Below are positions 8,304 through 17,384 of a DNA stretch of 64,000 nucleotides, piece by piece; the first letter of the stretch is position 1, and the number at the start of each line of letters is the position of its first letter. The notes beneath the pieces are model-generated. The model was given only the letters and a program-made list of their open reading frames with translations. It was not told the origin of the DNA and searched no databases. Origin of the DNA: JADGHX01 sp963837755 (GTDB lineage: Bacteria; Pseudomonadota; Gammaproteobacteria; Steroidobacterales; Steroidobacteraceae); the NCBI GenBank assembly GCA_963837755.1, contig CAWIOP010000003.1:372001-436000 (forward strand), read 5' to 3'. The translations under genes and the position numbers were made by a program.

Positions 8304-8878
8304 TGCGTCTGCTCCCGATGCCAGCCCGCCTTGAAAGCTTCGCGCGCGCGAGCGAGCAAGGACTGTGCGGAGACCGTGGTCACCCCCAGCATCCGCGCGA
8401 TCTCCTCAACGGAGAAGCCGTCGCCGTATTTCCATTCCAGCGCACGCGCATATCGCTCCGGCAGGCTGTTGAGCGTCTTCGCGATCGCGCCACGGTGCGT
8501 GGCCAGGTCGAGCTCGTGCGGCGGCTCGTATTCCGCGGGCGCACGCAGCTCGAGGAGCTCCTCGGATGCAGAGCGGTCATCATCGAGACTCTCGTGCGCG
8601 GGCTTGCGGGCGCCATGGCGCAGAACGTTTGCGAGCTCATGCCGGCAGATCTCACACAGCCACGTGAACAGGGCGGCCTCGCCTCGAAAGGTCGCAAGGT
8701 TGCGTATCGCCTTGATCAGACTGTTCTGCACGAGATCCTCGATGCCGTCGGCTGTGAGATTCGAGCGCCGCGCCGCGAATGCCGCGAGTCGGTCCGCGTA
8801 GGCGCAGAAGAACGCGTCGAACGCGCGTTGATCGCCCGCGAGCATCCGGCCGACCAGTTTTTGATCCTCCTCGTACAT
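8300..8878 (-). CDS. ECF sigma factor of the FecI type
   Basis: A 192-residue ECF sigma factor starting at ATG 8878 (MYEEDQKLVGRML). Region 2 contains DGIEDLVQNSLIKAIRNLAT and AALFTWLCEICRHEL; region 4 has LPERYARALEWKYGDGFSVE and the helix-turn-helix VTTVSAQSLLARAREAF. The frame is open far upstream to 9478, but that extension is antisense to another gene and unlike a sigma factor. It is the first gene of the sigma/FecR/receptor cassette, and divergent from the secreted-protein gene at 9047. Confidence 0.9.
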   Translation of the reverse strand: MYEEDQKLVGRMLAGDQRAFDAFFCAYADRLAAFAARRSNLTADGIEDLVQNSLIKAIRNLATFRGEAALFTWLCEICRHELANVLRHGARKPAHESLDDDRSASEELLELRAPAEYEPPHELDLATHRGAIAKTLNSLPERYARALEWKYGDGFSVEEIARMLGVTTVSAQSLLARAREAFKAGWHREQTQ

Positions 8879-9046
8879 TCGCGCGCTCAGGCTGTTCCGT
8901 ACCGCCCTGCAGCCTGAGACGCCATCCATGTGCCGAATCAATCGCCGCCTTTGCGCCGGCTGCGATGCCACATGGCGTGCCTCCGTCGCCGATTGATTTC
9001 GGCGTGAATGGCGTCTATCAGAGTCAGGGCAACACGGGAGACGTTC

Positions 9047-10144
9047 ATGGCTACCCAAAGCAACCGCTACCCGAGGCTTCGCCGGGCTGCGGTGTCGACT
9101 TGCATCAGTTGCGTCGGGTTGTATCTGGCTCTGGGCTTCACAGCGGCCACATCGAGAGCCGCCACCCCGGACGAGACCCGCAGCGTCGATGAGTTTGTCG
9201 CGCAGGGGCAATTCTGCTCGGCAACCGCGCAGGCCGCGTTCCGCGCGTGCGGGAACCAGACCCAGGACGATTTCTGGATCCAGGTCGGAATCTGCATCAA
9301 CGAGTCCGACACACGTGATCGGACCGAGTGCTTTGAGGATGCGAAGGCCACCCGTGAGGAGGCAAGCCAGCTGTGCGAAGACCAGCGCAGCGTACGCGTC
9401 GGCCTGTGTAAAGAAGTGGGGGAGGGGCGGTATGACCCCGAATTCGAACCGAAGTCCTTCGAGAGCGACTTCGCCCACCCAGGCACCAAAAATCCCTACT
9501 TTCCACTCGGGATCGGCAGTCAGTGGGAGTTTCGCAGTGCCACGCAGTCGATCAAGGTGGCCGTTCTGAATGCGACGAAGCTCATCGATGGCGTGCGGTG
9601 CATCGTCGTGCGCGACGAAGTCTCGGAGAAGGGTGTCGTCATTGAAGGCACCAACGACTGGTTTGCGCAGGCCAGGGACGGGAACGTGTGGTACTGCGGA
9701 GAAGAGACCGCCACATTCGAGACCTTCAGGGGCGACCGCCCGGTCCAGCCGGAGCTCACCAGCATCGATGGCTCATTCAAGGCCGGACGCGACGGCGACA
9801 AGCCAGGCATCATCTTTCTCGCCGCGCCGGAGCCGGGTCGCGTGTACATCGAAGAATCTTCGCTGGGCAACGCGGAGGATGCGACCGAGATCCTGTCGGT
9901 CAACTACAGCTTCGGCAAGAACCCGCAGCTCGATGAGCTCGTGCCCCCCCAACTCGCCAGGCTGTTTTGCGCCAACAACTGCGTGGTGACCCGGAATTTC
10001 TCCCAGCTCGAGCCCGGCAGCTTCGAGCGCAAATACTACGCTCGCGGGATCGGCGTGTTCCTCGAGGTGGCTCCGGAGTCCGGCGAAGTGGTCCAGCTCG
10101 TGAAATGCAATGTGGATCCTCGGTGCGCAGCGCTATCGCCTTGA
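9047..10144 (+). CDS. Secreted protein of unknown function
   Basis: A 365-residue exported protein; ATG 9047 is chosen because GGGAG lies 5 bases upstream and a signal peptide follows (LYLALGFTAATSRA). An N-terminal Cys-rich part (about residues 45-125, six cysteines including QFCSATAQAAFRACG and ASQLCEDQRSVRVGLC) precedes a beta-rich domain. That domain has the signatures NPYFPLGIGSQWEFR, DWFAQARDGNVWYCGE, KPGIIFLAAPEPG and LEPGSFERKYYARGIG. The second domain is common in uncharacterised secreted proteins of bacteria; I know of no proven function. It is a single gene, divergent from the sigma factor. Confidence 0.75.
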   Translation: MATQSNRYPRLRRAAVSTCISCVGLYLALGFTAATSRAATPDETRSVDEFVAQGQFCSATAQAAFRACGNQTQDDFWIQVGICINESDTRDRTECFEDAKATREEASQLCEDQRSVRVGLCKEVGEGRYDPEFEPKSFESDFAHPGTKNPYFPLGIGSQWEFRSATQSIKVAVLNATKLIDGVRCIVVRDEVSEKGVVIEGTNDWFAQARDGNVWYCGEETATFETFRGDRPVQPELTSIDGSFKAGRDGDKPGIIFLAAPEPGRVYIEESSLGNAEDATEILSVNYSFGKNPQLDELVPPQLARLFCANNCVVTRNFSQLEPGSFERKYYARGIGVFLEVAPESGEVVQLVKCNVDPRCAALSP

Positions 10145-10196
10145 GGCCACGTTCTGACGTCAAGCCGCCCGAATTTCCGCCTGTGGGAGGCAATCG

Positions 10197-11678
10197 TCAT
10201 TCCTCCACAGGCACTGGAATGAAGATCTGGGAGCGCTCGCGCTCGACGAGGAGCGCGACGATTTTCCGGTCACCTGTGCGCACGGTCTCCCGCAGCTCGG
10301 CGGCCGTCCGCACCGGTTGACCGTTCACGGCGAGCACGATATCGCCCGGCTGTACGCCGGCAAGCGCAGCGGCGCCCGAAGCATTCACGACCACGAGGTT
10401 GCCGCGCGTTGCCGCGGCATCGCGCTCTGCCGGCGTAAGCGGCCGCACGGCGAGACCCAGCGCGCTGTCTTGTCCGCCGTGCTGCGCGGTGGCAGGCGGG
10501 CGAGTGCCCGCTTCGTCGAGCGCGGCAACGCGCACGCTCACATTGACGGGAGCGCGGTTGCGCCAGATGTGGAGTGTGACCGTCGATCCCGGCTTCAGAG
10601 CGGCAATCAATGCTGCGAGCTCGCCCGAAAGCTCGACCTCATGACCATCGACCTGAAGAATGATGTCGCCCGGGGCAAGTCCAGCGTCGTCGGCCGGGCC
10701 GTCCTCATCGACGGCGCTCACGAGCGCGCCCCGTGGCCGCTCCAGCCCGAAGGACTCGGCGAGCCCGGCAGTCACGTCCTGAGCCACGACACCGATGCGT
10801 CCGCGCTCGACGCGCCCCGTCCTGATCAACTGCTCCTGGACGCTTCGGGCCACGTCGATCGGGATCGCGAACGAGATGCCCATGTAGCCACCGGAACGGC
10901 TCACGATCTGCGAGTTGATGCCGATGACCTCTCCCTGAAGGTTGAAGAGCGGCCCGCCGGAGTTGCCCGGATTGACCGCGGCGTCGGTCTGAATGAAGGG
11001 AACGTAGCCACCGTTCGGCAGAGTGCGAGCCGTGCCGCTCACGATCCCCGCCGTGACGCTGTGCTCGAAGCCAAACGGTGAGCCGATCGCAACGACCCAC
11101 TGGCCGGGCTTCAAGGCTCTGGCATCGCCGAACCTGACGACCGGCAGGTCGTGTGCGTCGATCTTCAGCACCGCGACGTCGCTGCGCAGGTCGCTCCCGA
11201 CCGCTTTGGCATGGAACTCGCGCCGGTCGGCGAGCTTGACGGTGACTCTCGAGGCGTTCGCGACGACGTGCGCGCTCGTGAGGACATAGCCATCGGGGCT
11301 CACGATGAAACCGGAGCCCATGCCGCGCAGGGGCACATTCGGTGCATGCCCGAACGGCAAAGGTATTCCGAAGCGACGCAGGAACTCACCAAATGGATCG
11401 TCGTCCGGCGCTTCAGCAGGCCCGGCCGGGGCTGACGGGAATTGACGGATGACGCTCACATTCACGACGGCCGCGCCGCATGCTTCCACGAGTGCGCTGA
11501 AGTCGATGCCCTCTGCCGCTGTAGAACCAACGCTTTGCGGAGTGGCGGAGATGCTCCGGGCGGCAGCCTGAGCAACGATAGGCTTGCCCGGTTCCGGGAA
11601 GATCTTCCGGCAGCCCCCTGTGATCACCACTGCAAACACGAGGGCGAGTGTGGGCCACGAAGGCGCTTTTCGGTTCAT
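10197..11678 (-). CDS. HtrA/DegP-type serine protease, lipoprotein, two PDZ domains
   Basis: A 493-residue periplasmic protease. The leader ends in a lipobox-like VVITGGC, so the protein is probably lipid-anchored, which is uncommon for DegP relatives. The trypsin-like domain shows the triad: His in TSAHVV, Asp in RSDVAVLKID and Ser in NPGNSGGP. Two PDZ domains follow (RGRIGVVAQ... and LGLAVRPLTP...GVQPGDIVLAVNGQPV). By family it degrades misfolded envelope proteins. ATG 11678 gives the cleanest leader; an in-frame start at 11699 is also possible. Single gene with no obvious operon partner. Confidence 0.92.
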   Translation of the reverse strand: MNRKAPSWPTLALVFAVVITGGCRKIFPEPGKPIVAQAAARSISATPQSVGSTAAEGIDFSALVEACGAAVVNVSVIRQFPSAPAGPAEAPDDDPFGEFLRRFGIPLPFGHAPNVPLRGMGSGFIVSPDGYVLTSAHVVANASRVTVKLADRREFHAKAVGSDLRSDVAVLKIDAHDLPVVRFGDARALKPGQWVVAIGSPFGFEHSVTAGIVSGTARTLPNGGYVPFIQTDAAVNPGNSGGPLFNLQGEVIGINSQIVSRSGGYMGISFAIPIDVARSVQEQLIRTGRVERGRIGVVAQDVTAGLAESFGLERPRGALVSAVDEDGPADDAGLAPGDIILQVDGHEVELSGELAALIAALKPGSTVTLHIWRNRAPVNVSVRVAALDEAGTRPPATAQHGGQDSALGLAVRPLTPAERDAAATRGNLVVVNASGAAALAGVQPGDIVLAVNGQPVRTAAELRETVRTGDRKIVALLVERERSQIFIPVPVEE

Positions 11679-12049
11679 GGATGCGCCCGCATTGCGCATG
11701 CGATCCTCAGAACCTGCTTTGCGGTCATGCGGAGCCCTCCCGAGTGTTCGTGATGAACCTGGAAACCGCCTGCCGATGCTATGCCCGAGCGCTGCGCGTG
11801 GAATTCGGGTGTTCCCGTAGCGGTGATATGGGTTCCACGTATTCAGCGGCAGCAGTAGTCGGGCCGGGGACGACAGGTGGCGCTGACGATGAATTCGGCG
11901 GTGGCGCGGTGTGCATGTGACGTCTCACCGGCCGTGTCCTTTCCCGCAGCGAATGACTCGCTCGCTCGCCGAACATCATCTCGACCCCGGCGCCCACGGC
12001 AAGGCTGGGTCAGTTGCTGGGTTTCTTCGGGGCGCAACGAGCCAGTCAA

Positions 12050-12240
12050 AGCGCTCCCGACGTGAGAGCTTGCCAATCGGGAGAAAAGCCGGGGGGCTTC
12101 CAGACGGCGCACCAGATATCGGACGTAGGCCTCCCGATGTTCGCCGTTTGAACTGAAAGCACTCTCGCCGGTAAGCCACGCATCCGGGATGAGCGCGACA
12201 ATGTTCCGAATCACTTCGGGCGTGATGTGCTTGGCTTGGC
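12050..12240 (-). pseudogene. HipA-like kinase C-terminal fragment
   Basis: The minus strand reads ITPEVIRNIVALIPDAWL and, after a short gap, YVRYLVRRLEAPRLF. This pattern (vPdaWL ... YvxYLxxRLxAPRxF) is the C-terminal end of a HipA-family kinase-like group. No kinase core is found upstream, where the sequence changes to a repeat-like segment, so it is a truncated relic. Assignment rests on about 50 residues. Confidence 0.4.
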
Positions 12241-12330
12241 CCGCGAGGCGAATGATTACCGGGAGAGCCGCGCGGGCCAAGCCGTTGGAGGTCCGCTCGA
12301 GCGAAGGGTCAGGCGCCTGCGACATCGGCG
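12240..12330 (-). repeat. Dispersed intergenic repeat (translates as SLERTSNGLA)
   Basis: The block around ggccaagccgttggaggtcc and gctcgagcgaagggtcaggc resembles, from memory, a short sequence found many times in intergenic DNA of high-GC proteobacteria, often mis-annotated as the end of a protein reading PSLERT. It joins the GNAT and HipA relics. Only one copy lies in this window, so repeat status cannot be shown here. Confidence 0.3.
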
Positions 12331-12332
12331 AC

Positions 12333-12475
12333 TCAGGCAGGTTTGATGCGGACGATAGGCCGATGGGGCTTGCGACGCGCCACTTCCTTGAAGCCAGCGT
12401 GGTCGTACATGGACTTCGCCCCGAACCACATATATTCGTCGTTGGAACGAGCGGGTTTGTGCACCAATTCATCAA
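12333..12475 (-). pseudogene. GNAT acetyltransferase C-terminal fragment
   Basis: The minus-strand frame ends AKSMYDHAGFKEVARRKPHR and PIVRIKPA. This is the usual C-terminal pattern of GNAT N-acetyltransferases (smFe.AGF.EVARR.P.RPIVR). The acetyl-CoA binding loop and the rest of the domain are absent upstream, so only the last 35-40 residues remain. Confidence 0.5.
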
Positions 12476-12620
12476 CTACTCGCATCCTGAGATCAAATTC
12501 ACTCCGCCCGAAGATGTAATGCTTCCTCCACCCCGGGTCTTCACACGACCTGGGGCCGGCGCAGCGGCTGCAGGCGAGCCTCTGCCCGATCGGTAAAAAA
12601 GAGGCTGAGGGGGACACATC

Positions 12621-14993
12621 ATGGGCAATTCAGTGGCCTGCCGGAAGCGGCACGCGCTCGGTAGTGCGGCTGAGTGGTCGTGCCTGGCCGGAATGATCCT
12701 GCTCGGGTTGGCCAGGCCGGTAATTGCCGCGCCGCAGTCAGCTGCACCGAGCTCAGCGCCAATCGAGGAAGTGGTGGTGAGCGCACGCTGGCGCACCGAA
12801 TCCTTGCAGCGGGTGCCCATCGCCGCAGTGGTGGTGAGCGGGTCGGCGATCGCCGAGAGAGGGATCGCGTCGATTCAGGATCTGACCGGCACGTTGCCCG
12901 CCGTGAAGTTGGCCAAGGGGAGCACGACCAACCGCCAGTTCATTCGAGGCATCGGCTCCGGTGACAATCCCGGTTTCGAACAGTCCGTCGGCACCTTCGT
13001 GGATGACATCTACCACGGCCGCGCGCGCTCATCCGAGGCAAACATCTTCGATATCGCACGTATCGAAGTGCTCAAGGGACCGCAGACCACCTACTTCGGC
13101 AACAACGCAATCGCGGGCGCGCTGAATGTGGTCACCCGCGACCCGGGCACCCGGTTGTCGGGCGATTCGCGCCTCTCATACACGCCGGATTTCGACGCCT
13201 ATGCCGTTGAAGCCGCCATTGACCTGCCAGCGAGCGATACCTTGGGCTTTCGTCTGGCGGGACTCGTGTCGGGCGGGAACGGCTGGATCGACGATGTCGG
13301 CGCCGGTGAGGACGCGCCGCACACACGTAGCGATGCGATACGCGGAACGCTGCTGTGGAAGCCCAACGACAACTTCTCAGCAAGGCTGAAGGGGCAATAC
13401 GCCAAGGAGAATCAGCGCGGCGGGCTGCCGATCGTGAGGTCGGGCTGCCCTCCGCAGCCGCCGTTCGTCGCGGCCGCGGGCTTTTGTGCCGCGGCGATCG
13501 CGGCAGGCTTCGGGCCCTACACCGACGACTTCACGCGCAACACCAGCCCCGGCCAGCTCACTCGTCTGGAGAGCGAGGACTATGTCGCAACGCTGGCGCT
13601 CGACCAGCGGCACTTCGTGCTCACGTCCGTGACGGGATATTCCACCTACGACTATGCGCTAGGCACCGATCTTGATCTGACCCCGTTGAATCTGCTTTCG
13701 GCGGCGGCTCCCGAACGCTATCGACAATTCAGTCAGGAGCTGCGGATCACCTCCAGCGAGGGTCATGCGTTCGAATACGTCGGGGGCCTCTATTACCAGC
13801 ACAGCACGCTCAACGCGCGCAACACGTTCAGCTACTACTTTCTCGGTGCGACGATTGCCGCCGTGCCGGCATTCCAGCCGCTCGTGCCCTACGTGCCGTT
13901 CGCGGCGCAGGACGTGTTCCCCGAACAGAATGACACCGGATCAGCCTTCGGCGCGCTGACATGGAATGCGCGCGACAACGTTCGGGTGACCGGCGGCTTG
14001 CGCTATTCGGTCGTGGACAAGGATTTCCTTCGAGCGATCACCGTTGGGACGGGCAGTGCGGATTACGGATTGGCCACTCCGTTCCCCACGGCGTTAGCAG
14101 GGCTCGGCGCGGCGTTCGCGCAGGCAGGCCGATTGGCGACCGTTGGCACCACCTCCCTGGCGCGCAAGGACAAACATTTCTCGCCCTCGCTCAGCGTGCA
14201 ATATGACGCGACGGAGCGCGTGATGCTCTACGCGCGCTTCGATCACGGGTTCAAGGCGGGTGGCTTCAACGGCGTGGATTTGACGGGCAACGCCGCTGCG
14301 CTGCCATTCGCCGAGGAGACCGTGGATGCGTTCGAAGTCGGCGTGAAGTCGGCGCTGCTCGACAGCCGCGCGACGCTCAATGCCGATGTCTTCCGTTCGA
14401 GCTACGACGACCTGCAGTTGGCTGGCATCGTGCCTTCGAGCGCGGGCACTTACGTCAATCGCGTTCAGAACGCAGGCGGCGCGATCTCGCAGGGAATCGA
14501 AGTCGACGGCAGCCTGCGCATCACGCCGCGCCTGCTCACGACTCTTTCCGGAACGTATCTCGACAGCTACTACACGCGCTACACGAACGCGACGCCGACG
14601 GCGCTGCAAACCCTCCAGGGCATTCCGGTTCAGGATCTGTCAGGACAGGAAACGCCGTTCGCGCCGAAGTTCTCGGGCACCTGGACGGTGAGCTACGAAG
14701 CGGCCATCGGCTCCGCGCTGACATGGCGCCTGGAGAACCGGTTGTTTGCCAGCAGCGGATTCCTGCTCAACTTCAACAATGATCCGAATGTCCGGCAGCG
14801 TTCCTATGTGCGCGAGGATCTGACTCTGGCTCTCACCGGCAAGTCGGGTTGGGAGTTGGCGTTCGTCGGCCAGAACCTGACCGATCAGGTCATCCGCACA
14901 TATGGCGCCGCGTTGCCGGCGAGCCTGGGCAGCTACGCATTCATGACCGAGTTGCCGCGTAACGTGGCCGTGCAATTCAGATATTCCTTCTGA
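12621..14993 (+). CDS. TonB-dependent receptor
   Basis: A 790-residue outer-membrane receptor with a signal peptide (residues about 15-37). The TonB box is EEVVVSA (about 50-56). The plug contains VPIAAVVVSGSAIAERGI, RQFIRGIG and RIEVLKGPQTTYFGNNAIAG. The barrel ends with a C-terminal aromatic (VAVQFRYSF). There is no STN domain, so it transports without sigma-factor signalling. A GAGGGGGAC purine-rich site lies just before the ATG. It is followed after 29 bp by an MFS carrier and an esterase, suggesting uptake of one compound across the outer membrane, then the inner membrane, then hydrolysis. Its relatives are catecholate or aromatic-compound receptors; the ligand is unknown. Confidence 0.92.
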   Translation: MGNSVACRKRHALGSAAEWSCLAGMILLGLARPVIAAPQSAAPSSAPIEEVVVSARWRTESLQRVPIAAVVVSGSAIAERGIASIQDLTGTLPAVKLAKGSTTNRQFIRGIGSGDNPGFEQSVGTFVDDIYHGRARSSEANIFDIARIEVLKGPQTTYFGNNAIAGALNVVTRDPGTRLSGDSRLSYTPDFDAYAVEAAIDLPASDTLGFRLAGLVSGGNGWIDDVGAGEDAPHTRSDAIRGTLLWKPNDNFSARLKGQYAKENQRGGLPIVRSGCPPQPPFVAAAGFCAAAIAAGFGPYTDDFTRNTSPGQLTRLESEDYVATLALDQRHFVLTSVTGYSTYDYALGTDLDLTPLNLLSAAAPERYRQFSQELRITSSEGHAFEYVGGLYYQHSTLNARNTFSYYFLGATIAAVPAFQPLVPYVPFAAQDVFPEQNDTGSAFGALTWNARDNVRVTGGLRYSVVDKDFLRAITVGTGSADYGLATPFPTALAGLGAAFAQAGRLATVGTTSLARKDKHFSPSLSVQYDATERVMLYARFDHGFKAGGFNGVDLTGNAAALPFAEETVDAFEVGVKSALLDSRATLNADVFRSSYDDLQLAGIVPSSAGTYVNRVQNAGGAISQGIEVDGSLRITPRLLTTLSGTYLDSYYTRYTNATPTALQTLQGIPVQDLSGQETPFAPKFSGTWTVSYEAAIGSALTWRLENRLFASSGFLLNFNNDPNVRQRSYVREDLTLALTGKSGWELAFVGQNLTDQVIRTYGAALPASLGSYAFMTELPRNVAVQFRYSF

Positions 14994-15022
14994 ATGCAGC
15001 TCACTACGATGGCCGCCGCGCA

Positions 15023-16420
15023 ATGAGGCAACTCCGGGCTGTGAGGGCTGCCGGCATGAGCGCGGCGCGCCTGCCTCTGGCAGACACTCCTTCGATGGGC
15101 GCGATCGGTGCGCGTCTCGATCGCATGCCGCTTGTCCGCTTCCATCGCCGACTCCTGCTCGTGATCGGCGCGGGGCTGCTCGTGGATGGGCTCGATGTGT
15201 ATCTGACATCAGGCGTTGCCGGCGCCCTCGTCACACAGGGCGTCGCCAGCCTGCGGCAAGTCGCTCTATTGGCCGCCGCAACGACGGTCGGCCTCGGCCT
15301 GGGCGGCTTCTCGTGTGGCGTACTGGCCGACCGCCTGGGCAGGCGGCCAACGATGCGATGGACGCTACTCGTCGTCATCATCGGGAGCATGGGCGCCGCG
15401 CTCGCGCCAACGATACCGGCACTGTTGGCGTGGCGTTTCGTGACGGCGCTGGGACTGGGCGGCGAGACGGTGCTCGCCTACGCGATGCTGGGCGAATTCC
15501 TGCCGCCCGCGGTCCGCGGTCGCTGGCTGGCACGGCTGGCGTTGCTCTCCAACCTGGGTATGCCGCTGGCGCTGTTCCTTGGCTATTTTGTGCTGCCTCT
15601 TCCGGCAGGGTGGCGCTGGATGCTCGTCATTCCCGGCATTGCCGCCATTCCGGTTCTCTACATGCGTCGCAACCTCAGTGAATCGCCCCGCTGGCTGGTC
15701 ACTCAGGGGCGTCACGGGGAGGCCGATGCTGTCGTGCTGGAGATCGAAAGGGGTGGGGCGCAGCCTCTGCCACCTGTCACATCGCAGCCTGCTTCCCCCG
15801 ACCGGGCGCCGTGTGAAGAGCGCATCCCCACGCTTTTCGCACGGGGCAATCGGATGCGTCTTGCCGTGGGCGCCGCGGTCTGCGTTGCGGTCATGAGCGC
15901 GGTTTTTGGTTTCGTTTCCTGGCTACCCACGTTCTTCGCCGCCGAAGGCAAGGACATCGCCTCGTCTGCGCTGTTCTCCGGATTCATGTCGATCGGATGT
16001 CCTGTTGGCGTGCTGCTGGGCATGCAGATCACCGACCGGATCGAGAGGAAATGGGGCGTGGTCGCCGGCTCACTGATCGCGGCACTGCTGGGGGCGTGCT
16101 ATGCGTCTGCAGCGACGCCACCCCTCATCCTGATGACGGGGTTTCTCGTCGTCACCGCCGTCTACGCTGTCGGAACACTCGGATTGATCGGTTACGTACC
16201 CGAGCTGTTCCCCACGGCATTGCGCATGCGTGGTGTCGGGTTCTCGTCCTCGATTGGGCGCGTCGTTGCGGTCGGCCTGCCGTTCGCCATCGTTCCGATT
16301 TTCTCGGCAACGGGTCAGGCCGGCGTCGTCGGCCTGATCAGCCTGATCCTCGTCGTGCAGGCGCTGATCGTCGCCATTTTCGGCGTGCGGACCCGGGGTC
16401 GGCCGCTCGAAGCGATCTGA
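15023..16420 (+). CDS. MFS metabolite:H+ symporter (aromatic-acid AAHS/sugar-porter-like)
   Basis: A 465-residue inner-membrane carrier with 12 predicted helices. Signature segments are GLLVDGLDVYLTSGVAGAL in helix 1 (AAHS family D(G/L)xD-like motif), GVLADRLGRRPTMRW after helix 2 (motif A), GLGGETVLAYAMLGEFLPP in helix 4 and GYVPELFPTALRMRGVGF near helix 11. The N-terminus may start later than ATG 15023, for example at residue 12. It sits between the TonB receptor and an alpha/beta hydrolase (15 bp gap), consistent with import of an aromatic or ester substrate. The substrate is inferred from context only. Confidence 0.88.
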   Translation: MRQLRAVRAAGMSAARLPLADTPSMGAIGARLDRMPLVRFHRRLLLVIGAGLLVDGLDVYLTSGVAGALVTQGVASLRQVALLAAATTVGLGLGGFSCGVLADRLGRRPTMRWTLLVVIIGSMGAALAPTIPALLAWRFVTALGLGGETVLAYAMLGEFLPPAVRGRWLARLALLSNLGMPLALFLGYFVLPLPAGWRWMLVIPGIAAIPVLYMRRNLSESPRWLVTQGRHGEADAVVLEIERGGAQPLPPVTSQPASPDRAPCEERIPTLFARGNRMRLAVGAAVCVAVMSAVFGFVSWLPTFFAAEGKDIASSALFSGFMSIGCPVGVLLGMQITDRIERKWGVVAGSLIAALLGACYASAATPPLILMTGFLVVTAVYAVGTLGLIGYVPELFPTALRMRGVGFSSSIGRVVAVGLPFAIVPIFSATGQAGVVGLISLILVVQALIVAIFGVRTRGRPLEAI

Positions 16421-16435
16421 CGGGAGAATGAGTAC

Positions 16436-17374
16436 GTGAAGATAGAGGAGCGTCACGACCGCATCGCCCTGACCGCGGACGAGGCAGATCGCGCACGCTT
16501 CCGCGCGTTCGTCGCGCACGCGCGGTCCTTGCCAATCTACGCCGGCGGCACGGATGTCGCGCGGCTGCGGGATGGCGCACTCAAGCTGGCCGACTCCGCG
16601 CATGCGCGTCCGTTGCCTGCCGATATGGTGATGACGTCGGTCGACGCGAATGGGGTTTCGGCATGCTGGTTCCGATCACCACTCGGCACCCGCAAGGCGC
16701 CGATCCTCTATTTCCATGGTGGCGGCTTTGTCTGCGGGAGTGTGCAGGGCGCGCGCGGAGTGATATCCGCGCTCGCCCGCGCCTTCGGCGCGCCCGTTCT
16801 CGCGGTGGGCTATCGTCAGGCGCCGGAACATCGCTTTCCCGCGGCCATCGACGATGCGCGGGCAAGCTATGCGTGGCTCGTGGATCACAGCACCGAGTCG
16901 ATCACGATCATCGGTGAGTCTGCAGGTGGCGCGTTGGCCATCAGCACTGCGCTGCATGCAGCTCGATTGGGTCGCCGGGCGGTGCGGGGCGTGATTGCAG
17001 TGTCCGCATGGTTCGACCTGACGATGACGGGGGAGAGTTGGCTTTCCAATCGCGACAAGGATCTCGTGACGTGCGAGATGGGACGCGTTTTCCGCGACTG
17101 CTATCTCGCCGGCGCCGACCCGCAAGCGCCCGAGGTGTCGCCCCTCAACGAGGATTTGAGCGATGCCCCGCCCTTGCTCATCCAGGTGGGCAGCCACGAG
17201 CTGGCACTCGATGACGCGGTGGCGCTGGCAGCGAAAGCGCGACGGGCAGGCGTGCCCGTACAGCTCGAGGTCTACAGCGAAATGCCTCATGGCTTCGTGA
17301 AGTTCAGCGACCCGATCGGCGACGTTGCGATCACGCGCATGGTCGAGTGGGAATCGCGCATCGGAAGCGGCTGA
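16436..17374 (+). CDS. Alpha/beta hydrolase, HSL/acetyl-esterase family
   Basis: A 312-residue carboxylesterase-type enzyme. The oxyanion motif HGGGF is at residues 94-98 and the nucleophile Ser162 sits in GESAGG. A likely acid lies in HELALDDAV and the histidine in MPHGFV near residue 290. This is the hormone-sensitive-lipase (Abhydrolase_3) layout. No signal peptide is present, so it acts in the cytoplasm. It starts at GTG with GGGAGA upstream, 15 bp after the MFS gene, and ends 10 bp before the convergent AraC regulator. It probably hydrolyses the imported compound. Confidence 0.88.
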   Translation: MKIEERHDRIALTADEADRARFRAFVAHARSLPIYAGGTDVARLRDGALKLADSAHARPLPADMVMTSVDANGVSACWFRSPLGTRKAPILYFHGGGFVCGSVQGARGVISALARAFGAPVLAVGYRQAPEHRFPAAIDDARASYAWLVDHSTESITIIGESAGGALAISTALHAARLGRRAVRGVIAVSAWFDLTMTGESWLSNRDKDLVTCEMGRVFRDCYLAGADPQAPEVSPLNEDLSDAPPLLIQVGSHELALDDAVALAAKARRAGVPVQLEVYSEMPHGFVKFSDPIGDVAITRMVEWESRIGSG

Positions 17375-17384
17375 AGGCTCGCGC

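Larger units (their letters stand above)
11679..12620. other. Gene-poor stretch with decayed remnants
   Basis: No intact gene is seen between the protease and the next TonB receptor. The minus strand holds a GNAT fragment and a HipA-like fragment, listed separately, joined by a repeat-like segment. The rest shows nothing recognisable. Confidence 0.5.

Noticed and set aside
8879..9478. N-terminal extension of the FecI-type sigma factor open to 9478
   Set aside because: The extension is antisense to the secreted-protein gene and unlike sigma sequence; ATG 8878 gives a normal-length sigma factor.
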